Position numbers and translations under genes: made by a program | Assembly (NCBI GenBank): GCA_035533375.1 | Contig: DATLTV010000057.1 | Span: 1 to 17,700 of the forward strand | Direction of reading: 5' to 3' | Source of the DNA: DATLTV01 sp035533375 | GTDB lineage: Bacteria > Patescibacteriota > Minisyncoccia > UBA6257 > 2-01-FULL-56-20 | Length of the DNA stretch: 17,700 nt | Notes under the pieces: model-generated | What the model was told of the DNA's origin: nothing | The model's database searches: none | The model's input: only the letters and a program-made list of their open reading frames with translations | In this document: positions 6,550-13,243 of the stretch, one piece after another | Layout: each line of letters opens with the position of its first letter | Position numbering within the stretch: position 1 is the stretch's first letter

Positions 6550-9099
6550 ATGCGGGACAAAATCATCATCAAAGGCGCGCGCGAGCATAATCTGAAGAAC
6601 GTGAATCTCGAGATCCCCCGGGATAAGATGGTCGTTTTCACGGGGCTTTCGGGTTCGGGGAAATCGAGTTTGGCGTTCGACACGATCTTCGCGGAAGGCC
6701 AGCGGCGCTATATCGAATCCTTATCCGCTTATGCGCGGCAGTTTTTGGGCCGTCTCGACAAACCGGATGTGGACGAGATCGAAGGCCTCTCGCCCGCGAT
6801 CTCGATCGACCAGAAAAGCCATTCGGGGAATCCGCGGTCGACGGTCGCTACGATCACGGAAATTTACGATTATCTCCGCGTTCTTTTCGCGCGTGCCGGG
6901 AAGCCCTATTGCCCGAAGTGCGGCAAGGAGATCAAGAAGCTTACCAATGAAGAGATTGTCGACGTCGCGATCGATTTTTCGAAAGAGAATAAAACCGGAA
7001 AAAACATCGTCATCCTCGCGCCCGTCGTCTACGGCAGAAAAGGGGAGTATTACCAGATGCTCTACGATTTCCTGAATGCGGGCTTTTCGGAAGTGCGCGT
7101 CGACGGCAAATATTTTTCGCTCAAAAACCGCATTGAACTCGATCGTTACAAAGCGCACACGATTGATCTTGTCGTGGATCGCATGCCCGCGGGTCTGAAT
7201 TTCTCGGGCAAAGGCGAAGGCGCCGCGAGTGCGAAGGACAACCGGCTCCGGCTCTCGGAAGCGATCGAATCGGCGCTCAAATACGGAAACGACGTCGTCA
7301 CGATCATCACGGACAAAGAAGTTTCGCTTTCCGCGAAGTTCACCTGCCCGAACGACGGTTTTTCCTTCCCCGAGATCGAGCCGCGCCTGTTCTCTTTCAA
7401 TAGCCCTTACGGCGCTTGTCCCGTCTGCCATGGCCTTGGCACGAAGGATCTCTGGTCGGATGAGATCTGCGAAGCATGCGCGGGAAAACGGCTGAAGGAA
7501 GAAAGTTTGAACGTACTGCTTGGCGGGAAAAATATCGCTTCCGTTACCGGGTTTTCGGTGGACGAGGCGTACAAACTATTTCAAAATTTGGATCTCAAAT
7601 CTCAAAACTTGCGTGCGGTCGGCGAGACGCCGCTGCGCGAAATCAGGAGCCGCCTGAAGTTCCTGATCGATGTCGGGCTCGAATATCTCACGCTCGATCG
7701 CAGAGCGGGAACGCTTTCGGGCGGCGAATCCCAGCGAATACGCCTCGCTTCGCAGATCGGCTCGCGGCTCGTGGGCACGCTCTATATATTGGATGAGCCC
7801 ACCATCGGTCTTCATCAGCGCGACAACGCAAAGCTCATTAAAACGCTCCACGATCTCCGCGATCTCGGGAATACCATCATTGTCGTGGAGCACGACGAAG
7901 ACACGATTCGCGAATCCGATTATTTGGTGGACATCGGCCCCGCCGCGGGCGTGCATGGCGGAAGAATCGTCGCACACGGGCCGATCCCCGAAATTCTCAA
8001 AGATAAAACAAAAAATTCTCCGACTCTCGATTATTTGCGCGGAAAAAAGTTCATCGCGGTACCGAAAAAGCGGCGATTCGTGGATGCCTCGAAAAATACG
8101 AAACAGGAATTTCTGCAGATCAAAGGCGCGCATGCGAACAATTTGAAGAACGTAAATGTGGATATTCCGATCAAGCGCTTCACGGCGGTGACCGGCGTTT
8201 CCGGGTCCGGCAAGTCGAGTCTGGTCTACGACGTGCTCTACAAAACGCTGTCGGATAAATACAATTACTCCGGCTACAAAGCCGGCGGCCATAAAGGAAT
8301 TCTCGGCATGGAGCACGTGAACCGCGTGATCAACATCGATCAGTCGCCGATCGGCCGTACGCCGCGGTCGAACCCCGCAACCTACGTCGGGGCGTGGACA
8401 TTCATCCGCGATCTTTTTGCCGAAAGCGAAGACGCGCGCGTCCGCGGTTACAAGCCGGGTCGCTTCAGCTTCAACGTGCCCGGCGGCCGCTGCGAGAACT
8501 GCGAAGGTCACGGCACGATCGCGATCGAGATGCATTTCCTGCCCACGGTTTATGTAACCTGCGAGGTGTGCAAGGGGAAGCGCTTCGACCGCGAAACGCT
8601 CGAGGTTGAATACAAGAAAAAGAAAATTTACGAAGTGCTTCAGATGACAATCGAAGAAGCTACGAGGTTTTTCGAGGATATTCCCTGGCTGCACGACCGG
8701 CTCGTGATCTTGGAAGAAGTGGGGCTCGGCTACCTTACGCTCGGACAGTCGGCGACGACTTTGTCCGGCGGCGAAGCCCAGCGTGTGAAGCTCTCGGCCG
8801 AGCTCGGCAAGCGCGATACGCATCGCACGCTTTATCTGCTCGATGAGCCAACAACCGGCCTGCACTTTGCGGATGTTGACCAGCTTCTCAAAGTGCTCCA
8901 GCGGCTCGTAGATCGCGGAAATACGGTTGTCGTGATCGAGCACAACCTTGACGTGATCAAAACCGCCGACTGGGTGATCGATCTCGGCCCGGAAGGCGGC
9001 GAGAAAGGCGGCAAGGTTCTCATCGCGGGAACTCCGGAGGAAGTTGCGCGCAAAAAAGACAGCTTCACCGGAGAATATTTGCGGAAAGTGCTGAATTGA
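6550..9099 (+). CDS. uvrA: UvrABC system protein A, shortened form
   Basis: Dimeric damage-sensing ATPase of nucleotide excision repair. It carries two ABC modules: Walker A GLSGSGKSS from residue 32 and GVSGSGKSS from about 550, with signatures LSGGESQR (about 389) and LSGGEAQR (about 738). Zinc-binding pairs include CPKC near 119, CPVC, CEAC, CENC and CEVC. The cysteine pair before EIEPRLFSFNSPYG is CPND, so one ligand is Asp or missing. At 849 aa it is about 90 shorter than E. coli UvrA (940). Most of the loss lies between CPVCHGLG and CEACAGKRL, where about 75-90 residues are reduced to a short link. Residues 344-354 are encoded by a stretch that resembles a repeat in uvrC. ATG 6550 fits the family start. 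There is no obvious Shine-Dalgarno. Confidence 0.97.
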   Translation: MRDKIIIKGAREHNLKNVNLEIPRDKMVVFTGLSGSGKSSLAFDTIFAEGQRRYIESLSAYARQFLGRLDKPDVDEIEGLSPAISIDQKSHSGNPRSTVATITEIYDYLRVLFARAGKPYCPKCGKEIKKLTNEEIVDVAIDFSKENKTGKNIVILAPVVYGRKGEYYQMLYDFLNAGFSEVRVDGKYFSLKNRIELDRYKAHTIDLVVDRMPAGLNFSGKGEGAASAKDNRLRLSEAIESALKYGNDVVTIITDKEVSLSAKFTCPNDGFSFPEIEPRLFSFNSPYGACPVCHGLGTKDLWSDEICEACAGKRLKEESLNVLLGGKNIASVTGFSVDEAYKLFQNLDLKSQNLRAVGETPLREIRSRLKFLIDVGLEYLTLDRRAGTLSGGESQRIRLASQIGSRLVGTLYILDEPTIGLHQRDNAKLIKTLHDLRDLGNTIIVVEHDEDTIRESDYLVDIGPAAGVHGGRIVAHGPIPEILKDKTKNSPTLDYLRGKKFIAVPKKRRFVDASKNTKQEFLQIKGAHANNLKNVNVDIPIKRFTAVTGVSGSGKSSLVYDVLYKTLSDKYNYSGYKAGGHKGILGMEHVNRVINIDQSPIGRTPRSNPATYVGAWTFIRDLFAESEDARVRGYKPGRFSFNVPGGRCENCEGHGTIAIEMHFLPTVYVTCEVCKGKRFDRETLEVEYKKKKIYEVLQMTIEEATRFFEDIPWLHDRLVILEEVGLGYLTLGQSATTLSGGEAQRVKLSAELGKRDTHRTLYLLDEPTTGLHFADVDQLLKVLQRLVDRGNTVVVIEHNLDVIKTADWVIDLGPEGGEKGGKVLIAGTPEEVARKKDSFTGEYLRKVLN

Positions 9100-9141
9100 T
9101 TTAGGTTAAGAGCAGCCGATTTGTTTCGCCGGAGGCACCTC

Positions 9142-9759
9142 ATGCCATACGACGCAGCGTTCTATGAACAATATCGGGCGTATATCAACGAGCCGCAGGT
9201 CAGGCGCAACCACGATCGGATGTTCCGGTTGTTTGCCCAGATCATGTTTCCCGAACTTCCCGCCGTGATGGACCTTGGCGCACATGAATCGGTTGGCGAA
9301 TACGCGATCAAAGACAAACTGCACGCCGATTATACAGGAATCGATATACATAACACGAATGGCGGAATTACGCATGGTTTCCGAAGAATGAGCTTTCTCC
9401 GGGCGGATTACATGGATCTGGACTTTACCGGGCGGTTGTCCTTCGAGCCGAACGCGTTTATAAGCTTGTTCTCCGTCGAGCCGTCCTATTCTCCGGCCGT
9501 GCGATACGGTTTCTATAACCGTCTCTTCGCCAAATTTTCTTCGGTGCGGTGGGGGCTCGCGAGCGGATTTTTTTATGAGTCCCGCCGCGCCGCCGAATCG
9601 GTTTCGGAAACGGGCGACATCGTGAGCTACCAGACGATTGAAGATCCGTCGCTCCACCTTTCCCCGCTGTTTACGGAGCTGCGCGTTCACCTGCGTACGC
9701 CGTCCAGGATGTTCGGCAATGACGTGATCGAAGCGTGGAAGATTTTTATTCGCAACTAA
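9142..9759 (+). CDS. putative SAM-dependent methyltransferase-like protein
   Basis: A 205-aa soluble protein. AVMDLGAHESVGEYA followed about 12 residues later by YTGIDI resembles motif I (nucleotide-binding loop) and the acidic end of strand 2 of class I methyltransferases, although the usual GxGxG is degenerate (GAHES). The C-terminal half has no recognisable motif, so substrate and even activity are uncertain. GGAGG (9131-9135) lies 6 nt before ATG 9142, which is therefore preferred to the TTG at 9121. It begins 42 nt after the uvrA stop and is followed by a terminator, so it is probably co-transcribed with uvrA. Confidence 0.55.
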   Translation: MPYDAAFYEQYRAYINEPQVRRNHDRMFRLFAQIMFPELPAVMDLGAHESVGEYAIKDKLHADYTGIDIHNTNGGITHGFRRMSFLRADYMDLDFTGRLSFEPNAFISLFSVEPSYSPAVRYGFYNRLFAKFSSVRWGLASGFFYESRRAAESVSETGDIVSYQTIEDPSLHLSPLFTELRVHLRTPSRMFGNDVIEAWKIFIRN

Positions 9760-9766
9760 GCACAGG

Positions 9767-9796
9767 TCCGCCGCGCTCTTCCCGCGGCGGATTTTA
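9767..9796 (+). terminator. intrinsic terminator of the uvrA transcript
   Basis: Stem TCCGCCGCG (9767-9775) / CGCGGCGGA (9783-9791), 7-nt loop, followed by TTTTATG. It lies 7 nt after the methyltransferase-like stop codon. Confidence 0.8.
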
Positions 9797-9855
9797 TGTT
9801 TCTTCCGCGATAATACCCCGCCACGGACGGCGGCGGTTCATTTCTTGAACGGGTT

Positions 9856-9864
9856 TGCTATAAT
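9856..9864 (+). promoter_or_regulatory. extended -10 TGCTATAAT, leaderless
   Basis: Perfect TGn plus TATAAT, ending 6 nt before ATG 9871. The expected start of transcription coincides with the ATG. No Shine-Dalgarno and no -35 at 17 bp are seen. Confidence 0.7.
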
Positions 9865-9870
9865 AAAAAC

Positions 9871-10152
9871 ATGCTTAAATTCATCGGCAGGGATATCTGG
9901 CGGGGAGGGGAGAAGGTCGGCTGGGTCGAGGAAAATCATATTTACGCGCATGACGGCAAGAAACTCGGCTATTTCGAGGGAAATTACGTGTACGATGCGA
10001 ATTCCGGCCAGAAGATCGCTTACATCGAAGGCGACTATTTGATCTCCGAAGGCGGCAATCAGAAAATCCCGCTCGACAAGGTAAGCGAAGAGATCGTGGG
10101 CGGCGTGCTTCCCGAGATCGGCAAGTGCGCGGTGTACGTGCTGCTCGATTAA
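9871..10152 (+). CDS. small beta-repeat protein (4-fold beta-flower-like)
   Basis: A 93-aa protein built of three to four imperfect repeats of about 17-19 residues. Examples are KVGWVEENHIYAHDGKK, KLGYFEGNYVYDANSGQ and KIAYIEGDYLISEGGNQ, in the pattern G-x-K-[ILV]-x-[YW]-[IVF]-E-x-[DN]. Such Gly/Tyr repeats resemble the 4-fold beta-flower domain, a small toroidal beta fold of unknown function. There is no signal peptide or membrane segment. The C-terminus (PEIGKCAVYVLLD) is a separate hydrophobic strand. The ATG is fixed by the -10 directly upstream. It is a single-gene unit between a terminator and the REP element before uvrC. Confidence 0.7.
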   Translation: MLKFIGRDIWRGGEKVGWVEENHIYAHDGKKLGYFEGNYVYDANSGQKIAYIEGDYLISEGGNQKIPLDKVSEEIVGGVLPEIGKCAVYVLLD

Positions 10153-10177
10153 TCAGCCGCGTCTTCGTACTTCGTTT

Positions 10178-10298
10178 GTCATCCCGGCCTCCGAGCCGGG
10201 ATCCATACTTTGTGAAATGATTTTAAAGATATAGATCCCGGATAAGCTTGTCCCGTACCGGGATACGGGATCGCCTGCGGGCGATTTTCCGGGATGAC
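10178..10298. repeat. REP-like composite palindrome before uvrC
   Basis: A 121-bp block bounded by inverted GTCATCCCGG (10178-10187) and CCGGGATGAC (10289-10298). Nested hairpins include ATCCCGG...CCGGGAT pairs and GATCGCC-TGC-GGGCGAT. It resembles the widespread GTCATCCCG...CGGGATCC dispersed repeats. It ends 8 nt before the uvrC -10 element. Confidence 0.75.
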
Positions 10299-10305
10299 GA
10301 GTATC

Positions 10306-10314
10306 TGCTATACT
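10306..10314 (+). promoter_or_regulatory. extended -10 TGCTATACT of uvrC, leaderless
   Basis: TGn plus TATACT, 7 nt before ATG 10322. It is identical to the motif before the surface-protein gene (12500-12492, minus). No Shine-Dalgarno is seen. Confidence 0.65.
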
Positions 10315-10321
10315 ACGGGCG

Positions 10322-11593
10322 ATGAAAAATCTCTATCAAGACTTTCCCGAAACGCCCGGGGTATATTTGATGAAAGGCGCAAACGGCCGCTTGCTTTACG
10401 TCGGCAAGGCGGGCAATCTGAAGCGCCGCGTGTCGAGCTATTTCCTGCGTCCGCACGACGCACGCATCCAAAAACTCGTAAGCGAGATCAAAAAAATCGA
10501 TTATAAAGAAACCGATACGGCGCTTGAAGCGCTCATATTGGAAGCCGAGCTCATTAAAGAATTTTTGCCGCCGTTCAATATCCGCGAGAAGGACAATAAA
10601 AGTTTTCTTTACGTCGAGATCACGAAGGAAAAGTTTCCGCGCGTACTGCTCGTGCGAGGTCGTGATTCCGCCGGCCAGAAGTCGGGTGCCATGGGCTGGT
10701 ACGGTCCATTCACCTCGGCTTCGAGTATTCGCGAGGCGCTTCGCATTCTGCGCAGGATTTTCCCGTGGAATACGCATCCGGCAGAGAAGATCGGAACGTT
10801 CGATCGTCCCTGCTTCGATTACGAAGTCGGGCTTTGCCCGGGGACGTGCATCGCCGCCGTCGCGCGCGAGGAATATCTTAAAAATGTGCGGAACCTTAAA
10901 TTATTTTTTGAAGGGAAAAAGAAAAAAGTGATCGGTTTGCTCGAAAAAGAAATGGCCGCCGCGGGCAAGAAGCTGGAATTCGAGAAAGCCGCGATGCTTC
11001 GGCGCAGGATCTTCGCGTTGCAGCACATTCGCGACATTGCGCTGATCAACGACGATCAATCTCAAATTTTGGATCTCTCCGCCAAAGGCGGATCCGCCTC
11101 GGGCGGAAAATCTCAAACTTCACAACGGATCGAAGGCTACGATATTTCGAACATATCCGGAACCGCTGCGGTCGGCTCCATGGTTGTTTTCGCGAACGGC
11201 GAACCGGATAAGAACGAATATCGGAAATTCAAGATCAGGACGATTACCGGTTCGAACGACGTCGGAATGCTCAAGGAAGTACTGCGCCGCCGCTTCGCCC
11301 GCAGCGCCATCGCCGCAGGCAAAACGGCGGAGGATTCATGGCCGCTGCCGGACCTGATTTTAGTGGACGGCGGCAGGGGACAGGTGAACGCGGCGCGCGC
11401 GGTGCTTTTGGAGACAGGGCTCAAAATCCCGATTATCGGCATCGCGAAAGGCGCGAAACGCAAACGGAACGACGTGATCGGCCTCATTCCCCGTGGCGTA
11501 CAAAAAAATACGCTCGTTCGCGTCCGCGACGAAGCGCACCGCTTCGCGATCGGGTACCACAAAAAAGTGCGAAGCGGAACATTTTTTGGCTAA
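10322..11593 (+). CDS. uvrC: UvrABC system protein C lacking the C-terminal HhH domain
   Basis: Dual-incision nuclease of nucleotide excision repair. The N-terminal GIY-YIG domain has GVY 13-15, YVG 26-28, the KRR arginines near 36 and catalytic Glu74. A Cys-containing stretch (164, 172, 176) precedes a UVR motif at about 201-236 that should bind UvrB. The RNase H-like nuclease domain keeps Asp274 (EGYDIS), Asp313 (GSNDVG), Asp349 (LVDGG) and His406 (DEAHRFAI), so both active sites look intact. The protein stops at residue 423, just after RFAIGYHKKVRSGTFFG. About 180 residues are missing relative to E. coli UvrC, including the (HhH)2 DNA-binding domain. Residues 253-262 (SAKGGSASGG) are encoded by an inserted palindromic repeat in the linker. 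Leaderless start at 10322. Confidence 0.96.
   Translation: MKNLYQDFPETPGVYLMKGANGRLLYVGKAGNLKRRVSSYFLRPHDARIQKLVSEIKKIDYKETDTALEALILEAELIKEFLPPFNIREKDNKSFLYVEITKEKFPRVLLVRGRDSAGQKSGAMGWYGPFTSASSIREALRILRRIFPWNTHPAEKIGTFDRPCFDYEVGLCPGTCIAAVAREEYLKNVRNLKLFFEGKKKKVIGLLEKEMAAAGKKLEFEKAAMLRRRIFALQHIRDIALINDDQSQILDLSAKGGSASGGKSQTSQRIEGYDISNISGTAAVGSMVVFANGEPDKNEYRKFKIRTITGSNDVGMLKEVLRRRFARSAIAAGKTAEDSWPLPDLILVDGGRGQVNAARAVLLETGLKIPIIGIAKGAKRKRNDVIGLIPRGVQKNTLVRVRDEAHRFAIGYHKKVRSGTFFG
11078..11107. repeat. 30-bp in-frame tandem palindrome inside uvrC
   Basis: Two tandem 15-bp units of the form TCCGCCnnnGGCGGA (spacers AAA and TCG) add ten codons to uvrC. They split a sequence TTTTGGATCTC / AAATCTCAAAC whose uninterrupted relative occurs in uvrA at 7579-7611. 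This suggests a repeat nested in another repeat. Related TCCGCC...GGCGGA-type stems occur in the uvrA leader. Confidence 0.8.
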
Positions 11594-11602
11594 CGAGCAA
11601 AA

Positions 11603-11633
11603 CGCGCGAAATCTTAGCGATAGATTTCGCGCG
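11603..11633. terminator. terminator hairpin between convergent uvrC and surface-protein gene
   Basis: Perfect 12-bp stem CGCGCGAAATCT (11603-11614) / AGATTTCGCGCG (11622-11633), loop TAGCGAT. On the minus strand TTTTGC follows, so it best serves the surface-protein gene. For uvrC there is no T-tract. Confidence 0.65.
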
Positions 11634-11656
11634 CTATGCCCCGGCTATCGAGCTCG

Positions 11657-12484
11657 CTACTGCACCGTGACCGTCGCGCGGAGGGTTGGATACGTGTTCG
11701 AGTAGAGGGTATAAGACGACGCGGGCTGGAACACGGAGGTGTCGAAGGTATAGGACGCGCCCGGCTGGATCGTGATCGGACTGAAGCTCGAGAGTTGGAG
11801 TGTCTGCGCCACCGAATCTTTGTTTTCAAAAACCAGTTTATCGCCTTTTTTTACCGTGATCGCGGACGGCGTGAAAGCGTAGTTCTGGATCGTGAGCGTG
11901 TAGGTGTTCGTGGTCACCTGGTTCGGATAAATAATCGAGAAGGAACCGCTCGAAGCATACGTTTCCTGCTTCACGCCGTCGAAGAGGGCTTTGATTATAT
12001 AGTTTCCCGCCGTGACCGCTTTCGAAGCGGGACTCGTGCGGCTCACAAACACGTTGCGCGTGTCCCATTGATAGGAGGTGTCCGTCGGATTCAGCTGTTG
12101 GATGATCCAGCCGACCAGGCTGCCGTCCGAGGCATTCGCGAGATAGAGCCCGCCCGCAATACCCGCAGCTTTGCTCCAGCGGATGACATTATTCGTTCCC
12201 GTGACCCATTTATCGCCCGTGACGGGAGCGGTGATCGAAATGTTCGAGCGTTGCGCGTTCGGAGCGACAAGGGTTGGTGCGGTGTTTTGCGGAGATGCGG
12301 ACGGGGAAACCGGCGCCGAAGCCGGAGTAGTGGTGGATGTTCCCGCACCCGTCGAGGACGCCGTTTGGTCAGAGGGCGACGGTGCCGCCACGGGTGGCGC
12401 GCCCGCTCCCCAGAACAGGAGCGAAACGATGAACAAAATGATGAATCCGACGAGTACGATCTGTTTCCAATTGGGCATTTTCAT
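11657..12484 (-). CDS. membrane-anchored surface protein: Kre9-like plus cupredoxin-like domains
   Basis: 275 aa. A single N-terminal membrane segment (about 8-27) is followed by a Ser/Thr/Pro/Ala-rich linker (30-80) of the wall-spanning type. A domain at about 82-186 (ITAPVTGDKWVTGTNNVIRW...GSFSI) resembles the Ser/Thr-rich Kre9/KNH Ig-like family. The C-terminal domain (about 194-275; NYAFTPSAITVKKGDKLVFENKD) has the cupredoxin pattern, but every copper ligand is gone: the pHT position is AQT, and the C-x-H-x-M region reads YSNTYPTL. The whole protein has no Cys or His. It is probably an extracellular structural or adhesive protein and not an electron carrier. ATG 12484 follows a perfect extended -10 by 7 nt. 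Confidence 0.8.
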   Translation of the reverse strand: MKMPNWKQIVLVGFIILFIVSLLFWGAGAPPVAAPSPSDQTASSTGAGTSTTTPASAPVSPSASPQNTAPTLVAPNAQRSNISITAPVTGDKWVTGTNNVIRWSKAAGIAGGLYLANASDGSLVGWIIQQLNPTDTSYQWDTRNVFVSRTSPASKAVTAGNYIIKALFDGVKQETYASSGSFSIIYPNQVTTNTYTLTIQNYAFTPSAITVKKGDKLVFENKDSVAQTLQLSSFSPITIQPGASYTFDTSVFQPASSYTLYSNTYPTLRATVTVQ

Positions 12485-12491
12485 ATTTTTC

Positions 12492-12500
12492 AGTATAGCA
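12492..12500 (-). promoter_or_regulatory. extended -10 TGCTATACT of the surface-protein gene
   Basis: On the minus strand TGCTATACT ends 7 nt before ATG 12484. A leaderless message is predicted. It is divergent from the tsaC promoter region. Confidence 0.65.
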
Positions 12501-12545
12501 TATTTACCTTTCTCGGCAATTATTCTTAGGACTCATTGCCCGAAG

Positions 12546-12585
12546 AATGTTACACTTTTATGCGATCGCATAAAAGTGTAACATT
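12546..12585. repeat. 40-bp perfect palindrome, family A copy 2
   Basis: Perfect inverted repeat without a loop, centred on GATC at 12565/12566. The left arm starts AATGTTACACTTTT. Compared with the copy at 75-112 the outer 13 bp match except for one pair (G:C there, A:T here), while the inner part differs but stays symmetric. It ends 6 nt before the tsaC ATG, and its right arm includes TAACAT (12579-12584), a possible -10 placed 7 nt before the ATG. Binding here would block the promoter directly (inference). Confidence 0.9.
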
Positions 12586-12591
12586 TCAATA

Positions 12592-13200
12592 ATGAACAGG
12601 GTGCCGAAAACGGAACAGGAACGGGTTGTGGGTATATTGCGCTCCGGCGGGATAGGCGTGCTTCCGACCGATACGATCTACGGCATTATGGGTTCCGCGC
12701 TCAATCCGAAAACGGTTCGACGCATCTACCGGCTCCGCAGGCGCAATCCGAAAAAGCCGATGATCATTTTGATCGGTTCAATGTCGGATATTCGGCAGTT
12801 CGGAGTCCATCTCGCTCCGGCTACGAAAAAAATATTGAAGCAAGCGTGGCCCGGAAAGGTGAGCGTCATTTTAGGAATCAAGAATCGAGAATCAAGAAGC
12901 AGACTGAACTATTTACATCGCGGGACGAATGCGCTGGCCTTTCGTCTGCCGAAACCGAAATGGTTGCGCGATCTTTTGCAAAAAACCGGCTCGCTTGTGG
13001 CACCGAGCGCGAACCCCGAAGGTAAACCGCCCGCGAAAACGATCCGCGAAGCAAAAAAATATTTCGGCCGTCGTGCCGACTTTTACATAAACGCCGGCCG
13101 TCTTGATTCGCCGCCGTCAACGCTCATCGCGATCGAGAAAGGGAAAGTGAAAGTTCTGCGGCCGGGAGCGGTCTCGTTGTCATTCCGGAAAATTATGTAG
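12592..13200 (+). CDS. tsaC: L-threonylcarbamoyladenylate synthase (TsaC/YrdC/Sua5 family)
   Basis: Makes threonylcarbamoyl-AMP from threonine, bicarbonate and ATP for t6A37 modification of ANN-decoding tRNAs. YrdC-domain motifs are present: PTDTIYGI at 25-32, RNPKKPM at 51-57 (the basic substrate-binding loop), PSANPEGKPPAKT at 138-150 and PSTLI at 175-179. At 202 aa it is a single-domain TsaC without the Sua5 extension. Residues 95-104 (GIKNRESRSR) are encoded by a heptad direct repeat inserted in a loop before the RLP strand. The start is ATG 12592; there is no Shine-Dalgarno, and a family A palindrome lies directly upstream. It is convergent with the SDR gene. Confidence 0.92.
   Translation: MNRVPKTEQERVVGILRSGGIGVLPTDTIYGIMGSALNPKTVRRIYRLRRRNPKKPMIILIGSMSDIRQFGVHLAPATKKILKQAWPGKVSVILGIKNRESRSRLNYLHRGTNALAFRLPKPKWLRDLLQKTGSLVAPSANPEGKPPAKTIREAKKYFGRRADFYINAGRLDSPPSTLIAIEKGKVKVLRPGAVSLSFRKIM
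12875..12902. repeat. four tandem 7-bp repeats inside tsaC
   Basis: GAATCAA, GAATCGA, GAATCAA, GAAGCAG: four heptads totalling 28 bp. Together with the flanking bases they keep the tsaC frame and encode a charged loop (KNRESRSR). A heptad repeat cannot preserve frame on its own, so the neighbouring bases must compensate. Confidence 0.65.
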
Positions 13201-13202
13201 CA

Positions 13203-13238
13203 ATCCCGTATCTCGGTACGGGCCAAGCCCGGGATGAC
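13203..13238. repeat. REP-like hairpin between tsaC and SDR genes
   Basis: ATCCCGT-ATCTCG-GTACGGG followed by CCCGGGATGAC, in the same style as the element before uvrC. It occupies almost the whole 43-bp convergent gap and may help end both transcripts. There is no T-tract. Confidence 0.5.
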
Positions 13239-13243
13239 AGAAC

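Noticed and set aside
7576..8943. Long antisense open frame (455 codons) opposite uvrA
   Set aside because: Composition shadow of a strongly conserved gene; no start signals and no recognisable motif.
11580..11660. Frameshift explaining the short UvrC
   Set aside because: No HhH-like peptide (such as IPGIG) is encoded in any frame after the stop; a terminator hairpin and the neighbouring gene follow at once.
11636..12529. Plus-strand open frame opposite the surface-protein gene
   Set aside because: Arg-rich low-complexity translation. The minus-strand gene has a membrane anchor, domains, promoter and terminator.
12875..12902. Heptad repeats as a CRISPR array
   Set aside because: The units are 7 bp without spacers and lie within tsaC; no Cas gene is present.
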